DNA of 39,481 nt from Gemmatimonadota bacterium (GTDB lineage: Bacteria > Gemmatimonadota > Gemmatimonadetes > Longimicrobiales > Gaopeijiaceae). The position numbers were made by a program, and so were the translations under genes. This document shows positions 9,601 to 15,844 of the stretch, in pieces. Each line of letters opens with the position of its first letter. The stretch's first letter is position 1. Location: contig JAJDXS010000069.1 of the NCBI GenBank assembly GCA_022823145.1, forward strand, positions 1 through 39,481, given 5' to 3'. The notes beneath the pieces are model-generated. The model was not told where the DNA came from. It did not search any database and saw only the letters and a list, made by a program, of their open reading frames with translations.

Positions 9601-11397
9601 GTTGTGGGGGACAGCAAGCAGCTGCCGCCGACGAGTTTCTTCGACCGCATGACCGACGACGGCGAGGACGAAGGGAGCCAGACCGCCGACCTCGAGAGCA
9701 TTCTGGGCATGTTCTGCGCCCAGGGGGCCCCGGAGCGGATGCTGCGCTGGCACTACCGGAGCCGTCACGAGTCGCTGATCACCGTGTCGAACCACGAGTT
9801 CTACGACGATCGCCTGGTGGTATTCCCGAGCCCGGACGCCGGCAAGCACGACACGGGGCTGGTCTTCCAGCACGACCCGCAGGCCCACTACCAGCGGCGC
9901 GGGATCAACACGGCCGAGGCGAAGACGGTGGCGCAGGCCGTGATGGAGCACGCGCGCGCGAGGCCCGGTCTGACGCTGGGCGTGGCGGCGTTCAGCAACG
10001 TGCAGGCGCGGCGCATCGAGGACGAGGTCGACATTCTGCGGCGCCGCGATCCTTCGTGCGAGGAGTTCTTCGCGGGCCACCCGGAGGAGCCGTTCTTCGT
10101 GAAGAACCTGGAGAACGTCCAGGGCGACGAGCGGGACGTGATCCTGATCAGCATCGGCTACGGCAAGATCGACGGCGCATATCTGCCGATGAACTTCGGG
10201 CCGCTCAATCGGGAGGGGGGCGAGCGGCGGCTGAACGTGCTGATCACGCGGGCGCGGCGTCGCTGCGTGGTGTACTGCAACTTCGTGGGCGCCGACCTGG
10301 ACCTGCGGCGGTCGAAGGCCAGGGGAGTCGAAGCGCTCAAGACGTTCCTGGAGTATGCGGAGAAGGGGGTGATCGACATCCCCCGCGTCACGGGGCGCGA
10401 GGCCGACTCCCCGTTCGAGGAGGCGGTCGCGGCCAGACTGCGGACGATGGACTTCGACGTCGACCACCAGGTCGGATCGGCCGGGTTCTTCATTGATCTG
10501 GCGGTGCGGGACCCGGATCGGCCGGGGCGTTACGTCCTCGGCATCGAGTGCGACGGTGCCGCATACCACAGCGCGCGCTCCGCACGGGACCGCGATCGTC
10601 TGCGGCAGCAGGTGCTGGAGGGGCTGGGGTGGAGGATCCACCGCATCTGGAGCACCGACTGGTTCCGCAATCCCGAGCTGGAGCTCGGCAAGGCCGAGAT
10701 GGCCATCCAGATGGCGCAAGTGGCGGCGTTGACGCGATCGGACGACCCCGCGCCCGAGCCCGAGCTGTCCGGAAAGCCCGTGCAGCCTCTGGAGCGGGCG
10801 CCGGAGCCCGAGGTGGAGGCTGCTGCGCCAAGAGCGCGTCCCTACAGGGTTGCCCGGCTCGAGCTCGGCGCCCTGTGGGACCCCTTGCACGAAACGGCTC
10901 CGGGAACGTTGGCGAAATGGATCAGCCGGGTCGTCGAGGTCGAGAGCCCGGTTCACCTCGATGAGGTCACGCTGCGGATCCGCACGGCGGCGGGCGTCGG
11001 CCGCTCCGGCTCCCGGATCCGCGCGCAAATGAGGCTGGGCGCCCAGGTCGGTGCGAACCAGGGAAGCTACCGCATCGACGCGCAGGGCTTCCTGTGGCGG
11101 CTCGACCACGACACGGTCGAAGTCCGGCGGCGCGACGGCGAAATCGCCCCCTCGCTCCGCAACCCCGACATGATGGCCCCGGAGGAGATCGCCGCGGCCC
11201 TTGTCCACGCGGTCCGGGTGAGCTACGGAATCGCGCCGGACGCTGCCGTCCAGGAGGCGGTCCGCCTCTTCGGCTTCAGGCGCGCGGGTCAGAAGATCGT
11301 CGGGAGCTTCCGGCGCGTGCTGGACGGGCTCGTGGAGGATGGAGTGCTGGTGCGGGAACGAGGGCTTCTGCGGCTGCCTGACGCGCAAGGCGGTTAG
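6640..11397 (+). CDS. DUF4011-SF1 helicase-PD-(D/E)XK-DUF3320 defence protein (Hhe-like)
   Basis: 1,585 residues from ATG 6640. Order: DUF4011 region (RRDVLDLSLRNPLLNF near the N-terminus); Walker A GPPGTGKS at 329-336; a long helical insertion; Walker B DEAS at 966-969; GDSKQLPP at 990; motif IV WHYRSRHE at 1037; ENVQGDERDVILIS; motif VI LNVLITRARRR at 1198. A Vsr/MTES_1575-type nuclease follows (SPFEEAVAARL with Glu1260/1261; IECDGAAYH with Glu1303 and Asp1305), then a C-terminal DUF3320-like region. All helicase and nuclease motifs look intact. From memory, this fused architecture is listed as the single-protein predicted antiviral system Hhe; the expected role is ATP-dependent unwinding with nuclease attack on foreign DNA. 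Its setting among restriction, Fic and Rpn genes agrees. A broken paralogue lies 4 kb upstream. Confidence 0.9.
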   Translation: MTTSHELDRSRRDVLDLSLRNPLLNFRPSKRRGLEVVDELSREIFRIVVGSERVMYFLAAPESRASPEPEPGDTSSDVPAELLALLAQPVSDANGTAARHTDNKLQTALTLAGLNLRLRETSRQARLSIEEQGVNILYLALGMLRWYESDSSDTERRAPLVLIPVRLTQSSVRQSFKLSWTKDEIEPNLSLEAKLKQDFNVRLPEMPSEDDLDIDDYLARVERAVAKQPRWSVARDEIHLNFFSFNKLLIYKDLDPASWPEENRPADHPLVQQLFGGDGFAHEPSGFGEEEYSGGDLGEAGLHPVVDADSSQTLAVLDAMNGRNLVIQGPPGTGKSQTITNLIGEALARGKTILFVAEKMAALEVVKRRLDTVHLGDACLELHSHKTNKRAVLDELRRTLALGRPTATGGTEDRVLLEASRKRLNDYSRAVNTPVAQSELTPHQLVGRLARLESDGLVVRGRGLPIRGPESWNAEDFTRRRALVGELQELVGAIGIPRRHLWWACGRLHFVPTDVHPVRELVADASAAVRRLQRDSDALGKALRSDAVFGDLKRDDLERGVRTARRAVEAPALLGADHRQAGWVAEAERIAEVAGAARRYGEVRTRHDSVLLPDAWDQDVLAERQALGAYRDKWWRFLSRRYRDASRSVRGLCRDEAPDTVIQKIQLVDAILEARRLRRAIAESKDLVARLFPALALGERVDAHRSFADAADWLVRLHRDASDGVVGTGIHALLDDPPDRSGLGAAADACERAMGGLGEALDALGDAMELRADRVGPGEALAERTCGDLGAWLRDAHESVESAYDVVRFNQLERKASEAGIEEVAEAAASREDAGRRLTELFEHACYGAWLDLAFRERPTLAEFDGATHAGIVERFRELDMAQFHHNRALIAERHWQQLPRHHGGGQLGVLRREFQKKTRHLPVRVLMKKAGRAIRTIKPVFMMSPLSIAKYIPPGSVDFDLVVFDEASQVRPVEALGAIIRGRQAVVVGDSKQLPPTSFFDRMTDDGEDEGSQTADLESILGMFCAQGAPERMLRWHYRSRHESLITVSNHEFYDDRLVVFPSPDAGKHDTGLVFQHDPQAHYQRRGINTAEAKTVAQAVMEHARARPGLTLGVAAFSNVQARRIEDEVDILRRRDPSCEEFFAGHPEEPFFVKNLENVQGDERDVILISIGYGKIDGAYLPMNFGPLNREGGERRLNVLITRARRRCVVYCNFVGADLDLRRSKARGVEALKTFLEYAEKGVIDIPRVTGREADSPFEEAVAARLRTMDFDVDHQVGSAGFFIDLAVRDPDRPGRYVLGIECDGAAYHSARSARDRDRLRQQVLEGLGWRIHRIWSTDWFRNPELELGKAEMAIQMAQVAALTRSDDPAPEPELSGKPVQPLERAPEPEVEAAAPRARPYRVARLELGALWDPLHETAPGTLAKWISRVVEVESPVHLDEVTLRIRTAAGVGRSGSRIRAQMRLGAQVGANQGSYRIDAQGFLWRLDHDTVEVRRRDGEIAPSLRNPDMMAPEEIAAALVHAVRVSYGIAPDAAVQEAVRLFGFRRAGQKIVGSFRRVLDGLVEDGVLVRERGLLRLPDAQGG

Positions 11398-11411
11398 CCT
11401 GCAGCGAGACG

Positions 11412-11886
11412 TCAGTCCCCCCGCAGACCCGCCAGAAAGTCGTCGGCCGTGTCGCAGTCGAGGATCGCGTCGGTGGCCCAGGCGATGCGGTCCCCGCCGG
11501 GGTTTTCGTCCAGAAACTGCTGCGCTTCCTCCGCGGGCCGATGTCCGAACTTCCGCGCGATCAGCTGAACCAACACGGCCAGCTGCCCCTCCTCACGCCC
11601 CTCCTCACGCCCCAGCTGCCTGACTTCGTCCCAGCCGTGCTGGAATTCGGTCACCACTGTGCCCATCGTCATCGCCTCCTCCAAGCACTGCTCGCATCTG
11701 CGCGGCCGTTTTGACGCCGGACAGCGCCAGCACGGCTCGTGGCAGATCCTCAGGGTCCGTCGACTGCGCTTCGCTGGGCATCAGGCCCACCACCCGATAG
11801 GTGTCCGGAGCGGAGTCCCGGAAGAGTTCGCTTAGCCGCGTCGGCGCATTCCAGCGGCGGTCGCCGTGGTGCAGCACAAGCGGGGC
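11412..11886 (-). pseudogene. Rpn-family gene, truncated and frameshifted
   Basis: Two overlapping minus-strand frames together match the middle and end of the intact Rpn protein. The first reads GAPLVLHHGDRRWNAPTRLS up to KTAAQMRA. The second resumes as EEAMTMGTVVTEFQHGWDEV and ends TDAILDCDTADDFLAGLRGD. Between them roughly 35 codons present in the intact gene are missing and the frame changes, near 11690. The whole N-terminal nuclease domain is absent; homology starts at about 11886. It sits 14 bp past the helicase stop, convergent with it. Confidence 0.8.
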
Positions 11887-12025
11887 ACCGAGCCACTATG
11901 CTTGCCGGATAGTCGGGGCGATGGAACACTCGCCCCCCAATACCCACTCCCTTGTGACCGCCACCACCCGCTCGGCAACCTTCACCCCGACTCCCACCGT
12001 CCGCCCCCAGCACCGGAAGATCCTG

Positions 12026-12709
12026 ATGCGACAACACTCCCCATTCTCCGAACGAACCGAACGCACTGTCATCGCCGTCATCTGCCTGGACCTGCTCCTC
12101 CAGGCCGCCGAGACCGTCGACGCCCTGGCCGGTGCGGCGACCTTCTTCTTCTTCGCCGGCGTCGCCATCTGGCTTCTCTACACCATCGAGTGGTGCGTCC
12201 GCATCCGCCGCGCCGAGGACTGGAAGAAGTACGCGTTCAGCTTCATGGGCGTTGTGGACTTCCTGGCGGCCCTGCCGCTGTGGGCGTTCACGGGATTCGA
12301 TCTGAAGACGCTTCGGGCCTTTCGCCTGTTTCGCCTCTTCGTCTCGACGGCGAAGCTTGCCACCCGGACCAGCGCCGTGGCCAAGCTCGCGCGCGCGTTC
12401 CGGTTCGCCATGGACGAGGCCGGTGCGCTGTTCGCGGGCACGTGCATCGTCGTGGTCACGGCCGGGTTCGGGATGTACCACCTCGAGCGCGACGCGCAGC
12501 CGGAGGTCTTCGCCACGGTGTACGACGGCCTGTGGTGGGCGGTGGTCACCCTGACGACGGTCGGGTACGGCGACATCCAGCCCGTGACGGGCGGCGGCAG
12601 GATCCTGGCCACGGTGGCGATGTTCGCCGGGATCGGGGTGATCGGGGCGGCGTGCGGGATCATGGCCGATGCGCTACGGGAGGCGAGTGTGGGGGAGGGG
12701 GCGGGGTAG
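12026..12709 (+). CDS. Six-helix voltage-gated-type potassium channel
   Basis: 227 residues from ATG 12026, with GGAAG seven bases upstream; an earlier ATG at 11921 is possible, and the longer open frame overlaps the Rpn relic. Hydrophobic segments: VIAVICLDLLLQAAETV, FFFFAGVAIWLLYTIEW, SFMGVVDFLAALPLWAF, an S4-like helix with a few basic residues (LKTLRAFRLFRLFVSTAK), S5 (GALFAGTCIVVVTAGFG), pore helix, selectivity filter TTVGYGD at 177-183, then S6 (GRILATVAMFAGIGVIGAA). This is a complete inner-membrane K+ channel subunit, expected to act as a tetramer. Only four basic residues in S4 leaves real voltage gating uncertain. No cytoplasmic regulatory domain follows S6. Its position at the end of a defence island may be chance. 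Confidence 0.88.
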   Translation: MRQHSPFSERTERTVIAVICLDLLLQAAETVDALAGAATFFFFAGVAIWLLYTIEWCVRIRRAEDWKKYAFSFMGVVDFLAALPLWAFTGFDLKTLRAFRLFRLFVSTAKLATRTSAVAKLARAFRFAMDEAGALFAGTCIVVVTAGFGMYHLERDAQPEVFATVYDGLWWAVVTLTTVGYGDIQPVTGGGRILATVAMFAGIGVIGAACGIMADALREASVGEGAG

Positions 12710-12795
12710 GGGGGAACAGCGTGATCCATTCCCGAAGACGCTAGATTGAAGCGTTCGTTGACGGCCTTGGATCCGGTTGACCCTGGAGGTGGACG

Positions 12796-12993
12796 ATGAA
12801 ATACCGGGTAGCGCTACAAGAGTCCGAAGAGGGATTCTCCGTCTGGGTGCCAGGCCTTCCGGGTTGTGTGTCCCAGGGGGCGACGGAAGAGGAGGCCCTG
12901 GCGAACATAGCCGATGCCGTGCGCGAGTACTTGGAAGTGGCGGTGGAGAATGCCTCCGGCATGGCAATCCGTGAGATCGAGGTCGCCGTATAG
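12796..12993 (+). CDS. hicB: HicB-type antitoxin (short, UPF0150)
   Basis: 65 residues, ATG preceded by CTGGAGGTGGACG (strong GGAGG). The sequence MKYRVALQESEEGFSVWVPG, GCVSQGATEEEALANI and DAVREYLEV is the HicB partial RNase-H-like fold, which covers the toxin's active site. There is no C-terminal ribbon-helix-helix or HTH domain, so it probably cannot repress its own promoter alone. The gene precedes hicA by four bases, the reverse of the E. coli order. Confidence 0.88.
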   Translation: MKYRVALQESEEGFSVWVPGLPGCVSQGATEEEALANIADAVREYLEVAVENASGMAIREIEVAV

Positions 12994-12997
12994 GGCC

Positions 12998-13171
12998 GTG
13001 CCCAGGATACCCGGTGTCAACCACCTCCGGGCCGTGCGAGCGCTCGAAAAAGCGGGCTTCCACATCGCTCGCCAAGGCAAGCATATCGTCATGACCGATG
13101 GCGAGCGCATCGATTCGCCACGAAACAGCCATTCATCAACCCCCAATCGCCATACAAAAGCCACGAACTGA
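12998..13171 (+). CDS. hicA: HicA-type mRNA interferase toxin, C-terminus abnormal
   Basis: GTG start four bases after hicB. The first 35 residues are a good HicA: VPRIPGVNHLRAVRALEKAG then FHIARQGKHIVMTDG, with the catalytic His at 29. The expected continuation (TIPRxNPxNAxTMGGI) is replaced by ERIDSPRNSHSSTPNRHTKA; only PRN is family-like. At 57 residues it is shorter than typical HicA. A frameshift just after PRN is likely, since another frame there reads PFIN. HicA cleaves mRNA in the cytoplasm; this copy may be inactive, leaving hicB as an orphan antitoxin. Confidence 0.72.
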   Translation: MPRIPGVNHLRAVRALEKAGFHIARQGKHIVMTDGERIDSPRNSHSSTPNRHTKATN

Positions 13172-13216
13172 TCGTTATCTTCACTGGTTGCAGAGCCCTG
13201 ACGCCGAGGAGGCGCC

Positions 13217-15844
13217 ATGCCCCCGGAGGTTGCGGTTTCACTCGCCCGCCGCATTGTCCGACTTTCGATCGCAACCGTCTCAGCTCTGGCCCTGGCCACG
13301 GCATCCGCGACCGCCCAGACAACAGGCACGATTCGCGGCACGGTCACCGATGCGGCAGGCAGTGCCTTGCCCGGTGTCGTAGTGACGGCGTCCGCTTCCG
13401 GCGTGGACACGGAAGGCGTCACGAATGCCGACGGCGCCTTCGCTTTCACCGATCTCCCCGCCGGCGACTACATCCTGACCGCCACCCTGTTCGGCTATGC
13501 GTCGCGGGAGCTCCAGGTCACCGTCCGCGCGGGCGCCGTCGAAGTCGTCACCGTCGTTCTGCAACCCTTCTTCCAGCTCGATCCGATCAGCGTGGTGGCG
13601 GAGGAGCCCACGGTCTTCGCGCGAAACTTCGTCGCGGAGCCGATGATGAGACAGCAGTCGAGCATCACGGCCGTGACGTCGGTGATCGACAACCTTCCGG
13701 GCGTGTCCGTCCAGGAGGGGGACGCATACGCCTTTGACGACTGGTCGAGCAACGTGGTCATGCGCGGGTTCCAGTCGACCATCAACGACGTGCAGATCGG
13801 CACGACCATCGACGGATTCCCCAACGGCACGTCGGACTACTGGGGCGGGGCGAAGGCGAACCGGTTCGTCGACCCGATCAACCTCCGCGGCGTCGAGGTG
13901 TCGCAGGGAACCGCCGACATCGCCTCGCGCTCGGTCGAGGCGCTGGGCGGGACGCTCAACTTCCTGACGGCCGACCCGGCCGGGGAGGCGAGCCGGACGG
14001 CCTCCGTCACAATCGGCGAGAACGCGGGCCAGCGGTTCGCCGCGCGGGTGGAGACCGGATCGCTGGTCGGCGGCACGACGCGGGCCTGGGTCGCCGCCGT
14101 CCGGCAGGAGGCGACCGACTGGATGGAGGGCTCGGCACAGAACGAGCGGGAGCACTTCGCCGCCAAGGTCGTGTCTTCGCACGGCAACCTCGACCTGACC
14201 GGCTACTTCTCGTACGACGACATCCTGGAGAACAACTACCAGCGACTCTACAGCGAGGCCGATTTCCACGCGAATCCGCGCTGGGACCGGCTGATCGGCC
14301 ACTGGCCGGGCGTGCCCTACCTGAACCAGTCGTACCGGCGTGGCTGGGGAACGCTGCGGACGAACACGTTCGCCTACCTGAGCGCCGACTGGTCCGTCGG
14401 CGAGTTGATCTCCCTGAGCGCCGGCGCGTACCACCACCGCAACCGGGGACGCGGCGACTGGCTGCCCCCGTACATCGTCGACGTGGTGGACGACGGGGGC
14501 GGACCCGAGTCGGAGTTGGCGGGCCGTCCGCCGGTTCGGGGCGGCACCCAGCTCGGGGTGGTCCGCTTCGTGGACAGCAACGGCGCGGCCGTCGGCCCGG
14601 TGCCGGGATGCACGTCGTCGTACATCTTCAACTACTACGGCTCGGGCGGGCCGGAGGTCGATCCGGCGTGCCACCCGGGGGCGACCGCAGTGCAGTCGTA
14701 CCGGCACAGTCACTACGGGAAGGACCGGACGGGCGCGAGCATCGACGCGGAGTGGTCCGCGATGTTTGGCCCGCGAGGGGGCAGCGCGCTGCGCGCCGGC
14801 ATCTGGTACGAGGACTCGCGGCGCCATCTGGGCCGGGACTGGCACCGCATCCTGGACCCGATGGTCAGCTTCAAGGGGGACGAGCAGCCCTACTGGCACC
14901 AGTATGAGTGGGACTTTCCACAGGACGTCTTCAGGTGGTTCCTGGAAGAAACCCTCTACTTCGGCCCGTTCGAGCTGACCGCCGGCGTCAAGCAGTTCCT
15001 GATCTCCGTGTCGCGCGAGGACCAGTTCGGCATCGATCCGGACCTCGGCGTCGATTCCGACTCCGACTTCCTCTTCTCCGGCGGCGTCACGTACGAGACG
15101 CCTGTCGACGGGCTCGACCTGTTCGTGGGCTACGCCGAGAACTTTCGCGCGATCGGCAGCACGTTGCTCGAGGTGCCGGGCCGCAGCGTGAACGAGCTGG
15201 AGCCCGAGACCGCGTCGAACATCGATGTCGGGGTTCAGTACGCGGGCGACCGGCTTGCCCTGAGCGCGACCCTGTATTCCATCGATTTCGACAACCGGAT
15301 CTTCTACGTGGGCCCGCTAACGCCCGCTGGTCCCAACTACCTGATTCCGGGCGGTGGCGCCTACTTCAACGCGGGCGGCATCGAGACCAGAGGCGTCGAG
15401 CTGGCTGCCACGGCGGCGATTTCGGAGCGAACATCGCTCTACACCGCCCTCACGCTGAACGATTCGAAGTACCTCGGAACCGGCGATCCGCTCATCGATG
15501 CCAGCCAGGGCATCGTGCCCGGTACGGACGTCGCGGGTGTGCCGCCCCGGCTGTGGGTCGTTTCCGTCGACCGCGACGGACCGCTGGGTGCCGGGGTGTC
15601 CACGAAATACACGGCTGCGCGCCGCGTCAGTCTGACGGCGGACTGGTACACCGACCCCTACTGGACCGTGGACGCCTACATCAGTTTCCGCGGCCAGGCG
15701 TTGAGCGACCTGTTCCGGTCGACCGAGTTCTCGATCGTGGCGAACAACGTGCTCGACAGCCCCTATCTGTCCGCGATCACCGAGAACGCGGCGTGGCTGG
15801 GCGCGTCCCGGACGGTATCGATGACCGTGACCGTCTCCTTTTGA
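13217..15844 (+). CDS. TonB-dependent outer-membrane receptor with carboxypeptidase-regulatory-like domain
   Basis: 875 residues; ATG 13217 has GAGGAGG six bases upstream. A signal peptide ends near residue 34 (ALALATASATAQ). A carboxypeptidase-regulatory-like beta domain covers about 38-115 (GTIRGTVTDAAGSALPGVVV). The plug follows (SSITAVTSVIDNLPGVSVQE; VVMRGFQSTINDVQIG; RGVEVSQGTADIASRSVEAL), then a 22-strand-type barrel ending VSMTVTVSF with the terminal Phe used in barrel assembly. It imports a ligand across the outer membrane using TonB/ExbBD energy. The ligand cannot be read from sequence; no biosynthesis or polysaccharide genes are adjacent. The stop overlaps the start of the next receptor, so both are probably made from one message. 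Confidence 0.9.
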   Translation: MPPEVAVSLARRIVRLSIATVSALALATASATAQTTGTIRGTVTDAAGSALPGVVVTASASGVDTEGVTNADGAFAFTDLPAGDYILTATLFGYASRELQVTVRAGAVEVVTVVLQPFFQLDPISVVAEEPTVFARNFVAEPMMRQQSSITAVTSVIDNLPGVSVQEGDAYAFDDWSSNVVMRGFQSTINDVQIGTTIDGFPNGTSDYWGGAKANRFVDPINLRGVEVSQGTADIASRSVEALGGTLNFLTADPAGEASRTASVTIGENAGQRFAARVETGSLVGGTTRAWVAAVRQEATDWMEGSAQNEREHFAAKVVSSHGNLDLTGYFSYDDILENNYQRLYSEADFHANPRWDRLIGHWPGVPYLNQSYRRGWGTLRTNTFAYLSADWSVGELISLSAGAYHHRNRGRGDWLPPYIVDVVDDGGGPESELAGRPPVRGGTQLGVVRFVDSNGAAVGPVPGCTSSYIFNYYGSGGPEVDPACHPGATAVQSYRHSHYGKDRTGASIDAEWSAMFGPRGGSALRAGIWYEDSRRHLGRDWHRILDPMVSFKGDEQPYWHQYEWDFPQDVFRWFLEETLYFGPFELTAGVKQFLISVSREDQFGIDPDLGVDSDSDFLFSGGVTYETPVDGLDLFVGYAENFRAIGSTLLEVPGRSVNELEPETASNIDVGVQYAGDRLALSATLYSIDFDNRIFYVGPLTPAGPNYLIPGGGAYFNAGGIETRGVELAATAAISERTSLYTALTLNDSKYLGTGDPLIDASQGIVPGTDVAGVPPRLWVVSVDRDGPLGAGVSTKYTAARRVSLTADWYTDPYWTVDAYISFRGQALSDLFRSTEFSIVANNVLDSPYLSAITENAAWLGASRTVSMTVTVSF

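Noticed and set aside
6478..11388. A 1,636-codon open frame antisense to the helicase gene
   Set aside because: The opposite strand has complete helicase and nuclease motifs. The antisense translation is low-complexity (Arg, Pro, Val, Leu, Ala) without any domain; long antisense frames are expected at this GC content.
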